The notes beneath the pieces were generated by a model, which worked only from the letters and a program-made list of their open reading frames with translations, was not told the DNA's origin and did no database searches. Below are positions 34,204 to 45,313 of a DNA stretch of 64,000 nucleotides, one piece after another. The position numbers and the translations under genes were made by a program. The stretch comes from Paraphysomonas bandaiensis. Taxonomy: Eukaryota; Chrysophyceae. Each line of letters starts with the position of its first letter. The first letter of the stretch is position 1. Location of the stretch: assembly GCA_965644295.1 (NCBI GenBank), contig CBFFRP010000333.1:1-64000 (forward strand), in the 5' to 3' direction.

Positions 34204-35935
34204 ATGAGTGACTCAAAGGCTTCAAAGATCCATATATTTAAGTTCGTTCTGACAGGTCTCACATATGCCTTATGACAGCGCCAGTTCCTCATATGTATAC
34301 CTTACATCGACCACATCAGGTGGACCATGTTCAGGGAAAACAAGCGCCTTCTCAGTCATCACAAACTATCTAAAGGAGCATGACTATAGAGTGTATATGG
34401 TTCCTGAGGCGGCCACACTGCTGTTCAGTAATGGCGTATCGTTCAGTGATATGGATGTGCCGGAGAGAAAATATGCCATGCAACAGAGCGTTATGAAGTA
34501 CTGATATTGTAATGATAGTTTAATTACTCATATACTGCAGGATGCAGATTCAACTGGAAAATGCATTCGAGAATGTTGCGCGCAGTACGGGTCAGAACTG
34601 CATACTCCTTTGTGACAGAGGTGTCATGTGTGGATCTGCATACATTGACCGGGACTTATTCGTCGACATTCTAGCGGTAACTTACTTACTGTACCCTTTC
34701 CTTATAACGTGTGTTGTAACTTGGCTTACAGGAGCAGGATATGGATGTTGTAAGTGCGAGGGACAGTCGGTACGATTGCGTTATGCATCTCGTTACTGCC
34801 GCCGATGGGGCTAGGAAGTATTACACCCTTGAGAACAACGTCGCGAGGAGTGAAAGTGCGGAATTTGCAATCGAAGTTGATGTCGCTGTACAGCATGCCT
34901 GGAGCGGGCACCCCCATCACTTCATATTGTGAGTGCTGAAACTTTATTAGATAATCTACGCTTACCTTTTTGGGCCGTAGCGACAATAGCCATCCTAGCT
35001 TTGACCATAAACTCGACGCTCTTGTGAGTCGCATTGCGAGGGAGCTGGGCCTTCCCCATCCCCGACACGGCGCAGAGTACCTTCCCCCCACCGTAACATA
35101 CTCACTTCCCGACGAGGTCTGAAGCCACATGCCATAAAGTAACATTGTCTCAAAACGTAATACTATCCTAGGGCTTCCCTTCAGAATGTATGTTTCCTCC
35201 TGACACAAAAGCTTTTCTCTATACCATAGTACGTATGATTTGTTGAACATACTGTAGTTGATTATAGGACTGTATTACATATAGACATATTTGCTAACCT
35301 CCTCTGAAAACACAACGGACGGGACCAAGGACAGTGCTGATGTGGACTCTTCTGGAGTTGATGAAGTGGTCGACTCGGCCCGACACCTGATGCTTCACCG
35401 AAAGGTAGTGGCCCGTTATGTAACACAACGCATTCCGGTCCCTCTCCAACGCACTGTCCCTCCGCCTCCTCCCACTGAAGTGCATCCCCTCGCCCCACAT
35501 CCAGAGAAGGACTTCAGAGACGACAACACCGTCCCTTCAGCATCGTACACTCTCACTGTCATGAGGGAGCTTGAGAATGATGACACGGGGCACTACAAGA
35601 GCCATATGACTGTCGACAAGACCGCCTACGACGAGCTAGTTTCTTCCCAGCGTGATCCTAGAGCAAGGCAGGTTCACCAGAAGAGGTATACATTTATCAA
35701 TCGCAGACAGCCTATCACTGTTGTGCGTTGCACTGATGACTGGGTGGTTGCTGCCGCTAACGCCGCAGATCCCAGCCCCGCGACTGAGCGATTGGAATGT
35801 GCAGCGTGGATAGAGATATGCACCGAAGGTTCACCTCCGCTCGAAATCCCTCCTTTTCTGCATATAGGAGCCCCATTGAGTGCGAATAACTTAGATTATG
35901 ATCTTTCTCAGCTCGCAAAAGTAATTGAAGTGTAA
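34204..35935 (+). CDS. P-loop AAA_28-type protein, TTD14-like (468 aa)
   Basis: Exons 34204-34255, 34320-34497, 34541-34676, 34732-34928, 34981-35116, 35172-35228 and 35285-35935; introns 43-64 nt; 469 codons. After splicing, exons 1-2 give FKFVLTGGPCSGKTSAF, a Walker A of the GGPCSGKT type, followed by YRVYMVPEAATLLFSNG and ILLCDRGVMCGSAYID, as in the AAA_28 kinase-like ATPases. The C-terminal half has RELENDDTGHYKSHMTVDKT and ARQVHQKRYTF, resembling the CYTH-like phosphate-binding half of TTD14, a protein linked to phosphoinositide/GTP-dependent trafficking in Drosophila. The small sixth exon is the least certain. Family resemblance is good; function in this organism is inferred. Confidence 0.82.
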
Positions 35936-36345
35936 ACTAAACTTTTACCTTTTTGATGCAGGCCTTTTGAGTGCTTACTATTTCTACACTTTTCTACCCT
36001 AAAATAATAGAAGAACCAGTAGTCGAATGCTCACTCTTGGCAAGGCGTGGTTATAGAGAAACAACTGATTTCTAGTTACAAATTGTACTGTTGTTGGTGA
36101 GGACTACATTGGATATCGGATGCATGGTACTTCTGATACACTTGTAGTATGTAATTGAAAGTGCACACCCAGTTGCCAGTAGTATGTCATTGTCAATTGT
36201 CCGACCTATGAGTTGGAAGTGATTTATGGTGTTCATTTGACTAAATAAATAAACTCTATTTCGCAAACAAGGAATGCTACTGCTATAATAAATGTTAAAA
36301 ATGCTTCACAGAGTTCAGTATGTCAGACTTGATAAAACAGAGAGT
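35936..36345. other. Intergenic DNA
   Basis: 410 AT-rich bases between the TTD14-like gene and the hAT relic, with no features that can be supported. Confidence 0.55.
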
Positions 36346-37215
36346 TAGGCTTGCGTAACGATTAATTGGATTGCCAATTAAATTAATTGGTTTTAATAGT
36401 GCTAATTTCAATTATTTTTGGTAATTATTGCCAATTATTTGGCTGGCTAAATTATATATAGCATCTTAAGATGTATAGCTATGAGCTATGTGTACATTTA
36501 TGTATGTTATCATTTTATTAATCATAATTGTGTGTGACAGTTAGTATAAGGTTTAGTATACACTTTAACCTCAGAACGCAAGAGAGTAATATATCATGTC
36601 ATCTGATGGAGATGAACAGTTTGATCTAGATGATGTCCGGGTACAATTTGATGATTTAATTCGTCAATGAAATTTCACCTAGGTGAAGACACGGACATTG
36701 TTCAAAATGCAGATTTCGAGAGAGCAGTAGTCAATATTCAGCGTGGTAGGTAAGAACACAGGTGCGATGCTTTTTGATAAATGATGTACCTGCACACGAA
36801 GGTGAAATCAATGAAGAGAAATATGAGGAGGAGGAAAATGAGGCCAGTACTTAAAGACAACCGAAAGCGCAAAAAAGCACGCATCAAACTAACAACACGA
36901 TATCATTGCATTATAAGCATTTGTATAGCACTACCAATGTTTGTGAGTGGTTGTTTAGCAGAGCTGAGATTGTTATGCGAATGACACCTAGACACCTTGA
37001 AATGCTTCTGCGTGCAAATCAGCATTTTTGGGACGAGATTATAGTTCAGAAGGTTATTTTAAAATCTAGCAATAGAATTGAAGGCAATTACTTGGCAATA
37101 ATTGCCAATTAATTGCATTGCCAAAATAATTGGATGTTTCTTGTTTAATAATTGCAATTATTATTGTTGGGCGTCTGTCACCAATTAATTGTCAATTAAT
37201 TGTTACGCAAGCCTG
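36346..37215. mobile_element. 870-bp hAT-related element, degraded
   Basis: Left end TAGGCTTGCGTAACGATTAA, right end the inverse of CAGGCTTGCGTAACAATTAA; both continue into AATTGG/CCAATT-rich subterminal repeats like the 7183 element but with a different terminal word (GGCTTGCGTAAC). Flanks CAGAGAGT (36338-36345) and CAGGAGAGT (37216-37224) look like a duplication with one indel. The interior encodes fragments homologous to the transposase at 8245-8690. Confidence 0.72.
36597..37085 (+). pseudogene. hAT transposase fragments
   Basis: From ATG at 36597 a short frame (MSSDGDEQFDLDDV...) is followed by DTDIVQNADFERAVVNIQRG, an acidic stretch, and STTNVCEWLFSRAEIVMRMT plus PRHLEMLLRA. The order and motifs parallel the fragment at 8245-8690 (IHNAAFEKAVVKIQ, then TAEKLFSRATMVITG). 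Stops and frame changes show it is dead. It belongs to a sister family of the first element. Confidence 0.65.
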
Positions 37216-37254
37216 CAGGAGAGTTATGTTACCTCGAAAGTGGTGGTTGTTACG

Positions 37255-37402
37255 TTGCTACTTGGTGCTTGCGGTGATGCACAAGCAGCTTTCGTAGCGT
37301 TGAAGAGTAGGATATCAGAGTTAAGCATAAGCTATAGTTGAATTATTTTGCTACATTAGTTGTGACTCATAAACGCCTATTGCTGATAATAAGATACTTA
37401 CT
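37255..37402 (-). repeat. Dispersed repeat R1, copy D (inverted)
   Basis: Reads on the minus strand with the hairpin GCTTGTGCATCACCGCAAGC, the CTTAACTCTGATATCCTACT word and AATAGGCGTTTATGAGTC. Unlike copy B it has an uninterrupted GATATCC site, so it represents the empty target. Confidence 0.7.
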
Positions 37403-37980
37403 GTGTTTTGGTATCACAGGGTTACCAGAATAATAGATCCCATTTATGGCAATTAATGCCTAAAAGTAGATAGTACCGCTCATAATAGATAGTGTGATGC
37501 TCCCTTAATTGCTATTATTTAGTTAAATAGCTCGTAACTACACATCATCATTCTTTTCGCTCTCGTCTGGCACATCAGGAACTTGCAAGGCTTCACATAG
37601 GGAGGATATTAGCATCGCACAACCACATGTAAATGGCTCGTAGGAATAGCAACGCTTCTATACGATAAGAATTATGAATTCATGTTTCTACGCTCAGGTG
37701 TCATAATCAACTCTCTGCACGACTAAAGAGCTTCTCAATAGCGTTAGATTGTGCTTCCATATGTAGCAACCTGCTGTAGTTGGTAGTTGGACTCATAGAA
37801 GTAGGCTAAACATTATGTAAACGTGGGAATTTTACAATATTTTGGGAATTCGAGCAACGATATATGAGCTCTCTTGGTGACCTCGGCGCTGTCCAGAATA
37901 CACTGTGCAAAATCAGTTCTTGAAAAATTATATTCTATCATATATACTCTATATAGCATATATCAAGTACTAGTAACTAG

Positions 37981-38072
37981 TAACTGCCATTGATTGGGGT
38001 GCCCAGTTCCCGGCAATTATAATGCCATTAATGAAAACTGGGTTAATTACAATTAACTGTTACCAGGCCCTG
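37981..38072. mobile_element. MITE fragment related to 13806-13892
   Basis: Contains CAGTTCCCGGCAATTATAAT as in the 87-bp insertion at 13806, then ends with the inverse of CAGGGCCTGGTAACAGTTAA. The left end is not clear. Confidence 0.5.
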
Positions 38073-38344
38073 TTAAAATGAATGCCAATTTTGATGAGAA
38101 GTAGTATACTCTCAACCATTTACAATAATGCTTGACTGACTGCACAGGCGCAATCTTTGTTCTTTTATGTCCCAAATGGGGATATCGTCAATATACAGCA
38201 ACCCAATTTAAGAAATGAACTATAATTATATTAATCACACAATTGAACAATTCATCATGGCAGCACAGCTATCGTACTACTAGATACTTCTTCCCGCTTG
38301 CTCAATATGAATTGAGTGACAAATACACAGGTCGACACTGCCGT

Positions 38345-40157
38345 TTACACTACAACAACGAGTCAGACTGTTATTGTACAGGTTATTCATCAACTTACTG
38401 TAAGAGTTCTTGTCGATCAGGTCGGGGATTTCTGGAACTTGGACAGCGAACCTCTCCTGCACCTTCTGGAGCCACTCTTCGTCAGCCTTAATGGAGATAA
38501 ACGAGATCGCCAAACCCTTGGTGCCGAATCTACCCGCTCTGCCAACCCTATGAAGGTATTGGTCCGATGAGTCGGGGAAATCGTAGTTAATAACGATGTT
38601 CACACGCTCGATGTCAATTCCGCGACCGAAAAGGTCCGTGGTCACCAGGATTCGCTTATTGAAGTCCTTGAATGATTGGTATCGGGCAATACGTTCCTCC
38701 TGTTTCATACCCGAGTGGATGCAAATGGAAGGGAAGTTGTTGTCGTCCAGCAGGCGGTTCAGCTCATTGGCACGGGCAACCTTTGCAACGAAAATCACTA
38801 CCTGGTTGAACTCAAGGGCATCCAACAAATCGAGAAGTTTGCGATTCTGCACATATGCTAGATATTAACTCCGTCACACATAGGGCTATATACCCACCTT
38901 CTCGTTCTCACTGAGGCGGATGTAGTACTGCTGAAGACCATGCAGTGTGAGCTTGGTATCGTCGTCAACGAAGATCTCCATAGGCTATGAACATATACAT
39001 TACGCAAACTAGTATGTGATTAAGTATTGAAACTTACATCCTGGCAAAACTTGCGGCACACAGGACGGACTTCTTTGTCCAGAGTAGCGGAGTACATCAT
39101 CACCTGTTTTTCGTGGGGAGTCATGCGGAAGATTGACTGCACATCCTTTCGCATCGACAGCTCAACGAGCATTCGGTCGCACTCGTCCATGACAAAGTGC
39201 TTCACCTGTTGCCACTCAGAGTATTTATCACGCAATATGACAGCTACTAACCTTGCTGAGATCAAGAGCCTTGCGGTTGGCAAGGTCAAGAATTCTGCCA
39301 GGGGTACCCACCACGATGTGGGGCTTGTCGTTGTTGAGGGTTTCGATGCTCTGACGAACGTTGACACCTGCCACAAAAAAAAGGGTAAACAAAGATGACA
39401 ATGAGGACAGCGTCAGGAGAAAACGATGTCCGCAAAGATTGACATGAGAAACATTTGCACGAGTCCTTGGTCTTACCGCCATAGAAAACTCTAGACTTAA
39501 TGTCTGGAAGGTACTTGGAGAATCTCTCGTACTCTCGCTGGATCTGGAAGGCAAGCTCCCTCGTGTGGCAAAGTACAAGGACGTGGACCTCTCCATCAAC
39601 CGGCTGCAACTGGTGTAGGGTGGCCAGCACGAATACAGCAGTCTTTCCCATACCGGACTTCGCCTGGCAGATGATATCCATGCCAAGGACCGCTTGAGGA
39701 ATGCATTCGTGTTGAACTAAAGTACACGGACAGGAAACAGGAGTTGGAATGTGATTGGAAAAATGCCGACATGAGCTTCGCTTGCAAGGTTTCCGATAAA
39801 CGGTTGATATCTTGCTTTCGCATCGCCTCAATGCAGAGAAAACTAACCTTCAGATGGGTGCTCGAAGCCGCAGTCCACAACAGCACGCAGCAGCTCTGGC
39901 TTCAGAATAAAGTCGCGAAAATTGCTCGTGTGTAATCCGACATAGTGTCCCCTGGGTGTATATTGCATACTCCAGTCAGTATTCGATAGAAATATTTTGG
40001 AGGGACGCCCCCCGCTCGAACTCTCGTGCAAAGAGGTGCGGTGCCCATATTATTAATTCACTCACTTCTTGACATCTTTGTTCTCGTTGTCCTTTACCTC
40101 CTCGTGCTCGTTATCCTCCTCGTAGTCAACAAGCTCGGCGTCGTCGTGGGCAGACAT
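38345..40157 (-). CDS. SUB2: DEAD-box RNA helicase UAP56/DDX39 (Sub2), mRNA export and splicing
   Basis: Exons 40157-40066, 39951-39848, 39716-39477, 39367-39252, 39205-39038, 38984-38898, 38846-38399 and 38349-38345; 419 aa against about 428 in animals. The start [17 protein letters not shown] is typical of the family. Motifs in order: [11 protein letters not shown] (Walker A), [26 protein letters not shown] (the DECD version that marks UAP56 among DEAD-box proteins), [22 protein letters not shown] and [10 protein letters not shown]. The enzyme loads the TREX export complex on mRNA and acts in early spliceosome assembly. The last exon is tiny: a 49-nt intron leaves a C-terminus ending NSYM. 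That end is the least certain part. Four introns exceed 100 nt, longer than most here. Confidence 0.95.
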
Positions 40158-41566
40158 TCTGGTAAATAAAAACTCTTTCGAAGGTTAACTACACAGTAAT
40201 TATAATGATTGGTGTCTAGTATGACTGCTACGGGATTGTGTATGAAGAGATGCGTGTGTGTATGTGTGTGTGCTGCACAGCTATGTTTGGTGTTTTTGTT
40301 GATGATATGCCACTTGCAATGCCGTATCTTGAAAGGGTTTTTCTTTTTCACAACAAAATTTCTTTATAGAAGAATTTGAACTGTATACTGGTATATACCT
40401 TCACCGTATTCCCCCTCTACAGTCTGCTCTACCTCTTGAAATATTATCCAATAATACATACTTATAATAGTTTGATTTGTCAGAGTTCCACGATTGTTGT
40501 TGTAGACACAGAATATGATACAGGCAGATACAGGCAGGCAGATAGCAACATGACGATGAATTCTATTGCAACTAAGACATGATTCGATGTGAATTAAATG
40601 AGTCTATGATTAGAATTCAGCTGAAAGATTCTTTACAGTGAGTGTTACGATATATCCGCAACCATCTTTTCGTAAGTATACATGGAATATATTTAGATAT
40701 AGCTCTCGCACCTACTCGTGGTGTTATAGAGAATGATAGCGACCCGAGAGATCTATAACTAAGATTGATGCGTTTCCGACTCACACCTACTGGTTGCGTA
40801 GTGCAAAGAACATGGATGTGTTTACTGGTTTGGGCTCTTACAATTAAGCAGGACTAAGCCCACATAAATTTCGGAAGGGTTCCCCTAGAACAAGTCACAT
40901 ATTTACGTCGTCATGGCCCATGTCAGTGAGATTATATATCAACTCTAACCGAAGTCTATCAATTATATATAACTAGGAGTCTGCTTCATGTGCCAGTGTA
41001 ACATGTTCACCTGTGAGATCAATTGCAAATTTTAGAGAACCCAGCACTGCACTACTCTCCCCATCAGATATCCAGGAGATTGTACATACAACTGGTCATT
41101 GATATCTTACTTAGTCTAGTCTGAGAAACCTATACTTATCAATACACCGTTTTGTACATAAGCTATAATGATTGAATTAACCATAATTTGCAGAAATTAT
41201 TTTAAAACTGCAGTCAATTAAAATATAACTTATGAAGTCAGCTATTTCTAAAGTCATTTATTTGTTGAATATGAATAATGAGTGCCCACTTTCTAAATCC
41301 ACAGGGTTGTATTTTCTTTTTCATTGTCGATTGCGATGAGAGTAACCAAGAATTCCACGGTATTCCATGTGACATGATAATATTGTGAAAATCTGATATA
41401 TTTCAGTTCGATAAGCCATTGTGCCACGCGATAAAATGCATTGATACTTGCATGCTATGAAATGATAAAATATATTGGACCCACAAAAAGCGGTGATTAT
41501 TATAGAAAGAAAATAGCTAAGTTAGGAAAAAATACATAAGAATCAACAAAAACGTCACATTTCGTA
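40158..41566. other. Intergenic DNA
   Basis: 1.4 kb upstream of the Sub2 gene and downstream of the carrier gene. CTGTATACTGGTATATACC at 40381 is a motif instance about 225 bases before the Sub2 ATG. Otherwise nothing that can be supported. Confidence 0.5.
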
Positions 41567-42900
41567 CTAGCTATTATATGCTCCAGAGCCAATTATATGA
41601 TGGCCACTGTTTTCTCGAACCGAGGTCACTTTCCATATTATCGTAAACATAACACTCTGTAGTACATCCACTGCCAGTCTCGCGCTGAGTCCTCGCCCTA
41701 ATAATCCCACCAGTCCAGACTCACGAAAGACATTGTACATTGTCGCAACGTATGATAACTGCCTGTTCCCAATCGTGGTCTGTTTGACAGTCTTAAGGAC
41801 GCGTAATACATTTACGAACACGTCCGAGAAAACAGTCGCTACGAGAGCTATACCAGCACTCCGCATAACCTATAATAGTGAATTGACACTAGTGGTAAAA
41901 TGAATCATTGAACTCATGTACCTTTCTTGATACCGTAGAGGCTTGCTCAACTCTGGAGTCCAGGAAGTTATGAACTAAATACCTGAGACAAGAACGCACT
42001 CAAAAGTCAAACATTGAAATGGTAAATATAAACAAGATCGTAGGTACGTCTGAAACATTGCAGTAATATTGAAATCAACACGAGAAAATATTGTACATCG
42101 TAACACCATTGCAAGCGCGCATACATGCATACATACCATGGATAATGAGCAACAACTGTAGTCACCATTGTCGCGACTGTTCCCTGGTATAAGAGTGATA
42201 CCTTCCCCTCTCTCCATACCTATTGTAACTGTTACATACACAACCTCATACAAACAACTTGTTACATAACACCGAAGTAAAATTCCAATTTATGCAGAAT
42301 ATACACAGGAGTATTATGTGTATAATATCAATACACCACTATGCTGACCTTATCCATAAGTTTATTGTAACCAGGTGACCCATCCACTTGAAGGACCGTT
42401 TTACATGTGTCAATTGGCATCAAAAACATGCGGAATAGTGCTGCTATGACGCTTCCCATTGCTGTAGACAGGGCCACGTGGGGTGCGCTCTCCCCGAAAC
42501 GTCTTCCAAAGACACGAATGCAGTCATTAGCGGCAACAGATCCAAATTTAGCCAGTGGTGCTTGAACGAGTGCAAAGCCCAAACCACGGTAAAAGCGCTT
42601 TATACCACCCTGAATATATAAATCTCGCAAAGCATCTCTCATATTGAGACCATATTTATACTGATATGAAACTGTAGTCCTCAGCCACATCAAACAAAAC
42701 ACCTGTACGGCTCCAGCAAATGCACCCGACATACCTTCTCTGATAGTTCCAGAATATATCGACTCAACCACGTTATTCTTGAGGGGATAATCAATATCAA
42801 GATGAACTGCCCTGGTCGAGTCATTGTCATTTTCAACACTGACCACTGTCTCCACCGCGCATAGAGTGAAGAGAAGAATGAATACTCGAGTAAGGCACAT
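41567..42900 (-). CDS. Mitochondrial-carrier-family protein with N-terminal signal peptide
   Basis: Exons 42900-42349, 42219-42137, 41982-41922 and 41869-41567; introns 129, 154 and 52 nt; 332 aa. The first 23 residues (CLTRVFILLFTLCAVETVVS) look like a cleavable ER signal peptide, unusual for this family, whose members normally lack presequences. The body has three repeats of about 90 residues: the first with GAFAGAVQVF and GGIKRFYRGLGFALVQAPL, the second with the carrier signature MPIDTCKTVLQ, the third with DVFVNVLRVLKTVKQ where the signature Pro is lost. The RFYRGLG and LLGRGLSARL blocks fit the carrier helix-turn pattern. Membrane transport is expected; the substrate and final membrane (ER, complex plastid or other) are unknown. 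Confidence 0.72.
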
Positions 42901-42993
42901 CACTTGTAACTCAAGATATTGAATTCATTAGCACTGAGTTTGGAAGATTAGGACATACAGAATCTTAACATGAACAATGACGAGGAACCAATG

Positions 42994-43233
42994 TACTGCT
43001 GTATGTATGAATGTATGTACTGCTGTATGTATGAATGTATGTACTGCTGTATGTATGAATGTATGTACTGCTGTATGTATGAATGTATGTACTGCTGTAT
43101 GTATGAATGTATGTACTGCTGTATGTATGAATGTATGTACTGCTGTATGTATGAATGTATGTACTGCTGTATGTATGAATGTATGTACTGCTGTATGTAT
43201 GAATGTATGTACTGCTGTATGTATGTATGTATG
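42994..43233. repeat. Ten tandem copies of a 24-base unit
   Basis: The unit TACTGCTGTATGTATGAATG plus TATG repeats with period 24 and little or no variation. It contains CTGCTGTATG, close to the motif found at other gene starts. It lies between divergent start codons at 42900 and 43634. Confidence 0.9.
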
Positions 43234-43531
43234 TATGCACATGTGTATGTATGTATGCACATGTGTATGTATGTATGTACGTATGTATGTATGTATGTAT
43301 GTATGTATGTATGTATGTATGTATGTATGTATGTATGTATGTATGTATGTATGTATGTATGTATGTATGTATGTATGTATGTATGTATGTATGTATGTAT
43401 GTATGTATGTATGTATGTATGTATGTATGTATGTATGTATGTATGTATGTATGTATGCACATGTGTATGTATGTATGTATGTATGTATGTATGTATGTAT
43501 GTATGTATGTATGCACATGTGTATGTATGTT
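43219..43531. repeat. GTAT microsatellite with CACATG interruptions
   Basis: About 300 bases of GTAT repeats broken by GCACATGTGT words near 43256, 43455 and 43512. All frames are open on both strands, which explains the spurious long reading frames (Tyr-Ile-His-Thr or Cys-Met-Tyr-Val repeats). Confidence 0.95.
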
Positions 43532-43633
43532 ATGGATTGCTCTAGAATGGATTGGTTGATCGTTACGTTAGTGCTTGACTGTTGATAGGCTTTGAATAAT
43601 GCTCCTCCAGCCCTACAGAGGTCGCTTTTTCTA

Positions 43634-45313
43634 ATGAAACGAGTTAGGAAAGCCCTTAAGAACTATCATATTCACGCTAGGAGTAAACTATCTAACTTAT
43701 ATAAGCGAGCTTTGCCCAGTCTAACGAACTATCGCTGGCTGCGGTACGTTGTTATGATATGGGCTATTCGTATGGCATTTCTTGCCATAGCAATCATATA
43801 TCCTGTGCTCTCGTCGCTTGCACCGAATAATGAAGTTGATGTGGTGGAGTTCAACATATCACGAGTCAAATACAGCAATGCATCCAATTTCTTTGACGAA
43901 ATTGCTGCATCGAACATACCGTGTATTATTGAAGATGTTCCTGTATCGAATCAGGAGAAGATAATGACAGCACTCCGCTTAGAGTTTCCTTCTATATTGG
44001 AACAAGTTAAAGTAAGTGAGTCACCTGCTTTTACACACTTCTCAAATGAGAGGTCGTGGTCGTCGAAGTGCGCTTCTTGTTGCACTCACCGCCTACAGCA
44101 CTTCTCGTTAGAGGACTTTTTGTCTCACCGCTCGGCGGAGCCCTCTTCTCAGAGCTGGAGCATTGATCACAACAGCTCATATGTGTATATGACACGTCAT
44201 TTACGAAATCCGGAATCTAACGTAGTCGTGCAGAGCCTTGCACCTGTAATGGATACGCTTCGATTGCATACGACCAAACGTACAATTCCTGAGGTGCATA
44301 TATGGTTGGGTTCTAGTGGTGTCATAGCAACTCCCCACTACGATATGGAGCACAATTTCTTCCTGCAAGTGAACGGGAGCAAACGATTCACACTCACTTC
44401 ACCCGCTCTCTATAGCGTGTTTCGTCCGTATTCTGCTCTACACCCCTCATGGAGACAAAGCCAGTATCACCACCTAACTTCTACTGCTGCTATTTTATCA
44501 ACGGGACTGTCTGGCGAAGCTATTGAGGAATGTTTAGTCGGAGAAGAACACACTCTCGCCATGAAAGAAGACGTAACGAACTGTGGTCACACTTGCTCTG
44601 CAACATCAGTACGTAGAGACGGCTCGACCATGAAAGGAAGTGTTCATGATGTTACACTTACGGCAGGTCAGATGCTTTATCTTCCTCCCTTCTACTTCCA
44701 CTCTGTCACTACTCTCGACTCGTACAGTGTTTCGATCAACTCATGGGTGGGCTCGAGATATCTCACTGCGGCAGAAAAACTTAGCACACTTGTTCCTTTG
44801 CCGTACGCTACCGATGCTACTATCGTCCGAAAATTCGCATCAGTGGGTGCACTAATCAAATTTACACTTATTAGATTGGGTAAAAAGATATCTCTGAAGG
44901 ATTTTCAAGACCTGATGGTATCGCGGGTAGCGGACGTGAAGTTAGGTGAGAGTGGTCTCGACGCTCCCACTTCCTGTGAAGAGTTTTATCCTTTTTCAGA
45001 ATGCGATGAATTGTCATTAGTAAAAGCAGGTACATACATAGTGACTTAATGTATTATTCTGTATTGTTTGTGTTTCCGACAATTACAATAATTTTCTCTG
45101 CTAATCGCCTAATATTATGTAGAACAAACAAAGAAGATGCGTGTTGCTGCAGAAAAAATTGGAAACCACTTGAGTTGGATGCCTCCATCCGTTCAACGTG
45201 TTGTACTGTTGGATTATTTTGAAGAGTTGTTCGATGTAACGGCGGGAAGTAATTTGTCCTCTCCAAGGGCATTGGAATGTTTTGCTTATCGCTGTCTGGC
45301 TGTCAAGAAGTAG
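43634..45313 (+). CDS. Membrane-anchored JmjC/cupin-8 oxygenase-like protein (528 aa)
   Basis: Exons 43634-45029 and 45123-45313; intron 93 nt; 529 codons. The frame opens slightly earlier but without an ATG. The basic N-terminus followed by one hydrophobic helix (IWAIRMAFLAIAIIYPVLSS, about residues 38-57) predicts a type II membrane protein with the catalytic domain in the ER or Golgi lumen. The JmjC-type core has ATPHYDMEHNFFLQVNGSKR, with the HxD iron ligands near residue 234, and FYFHSVTTLDSYSVSINSW with the third His near residue 355. It resembles the JMJD8/HSPBAP1-like Fe(II)/2-oxoglutarate group. Several Cys pairs in the domain fit a luminal site. Likely a protein or sugar hydroxylase; the substrate is unknown. 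A tandem repeat block sits directly upstream. Confidence 0.82.

Larger units (their letters stand above)
37216..38344. other. Intergenic DNA with R1 copy and MITE end
   Basis: No gene is supported over 1.1 kb. It holds an inverted R1 copy (37255-37402) and a CAGGGCCTGG-type MITE terminus ending at 38072. Confidence 0.55.

Noticed and set aside
37423-38072. A full hAT element between CAGGGTTACC at 37432 and the terminus at 38072
   Set aside because: The two ends are not inverted copies of each other and no 8-bp duplication is present.
42928-43585. Long frames of repeated Tyr-Ile-His-Thr or Cys-Met-Tyr-Val on both strands
   Set aside because: They are translations of the GTAT microsatellite and the 24-bp array; all six frames are open for the same trivial reason.
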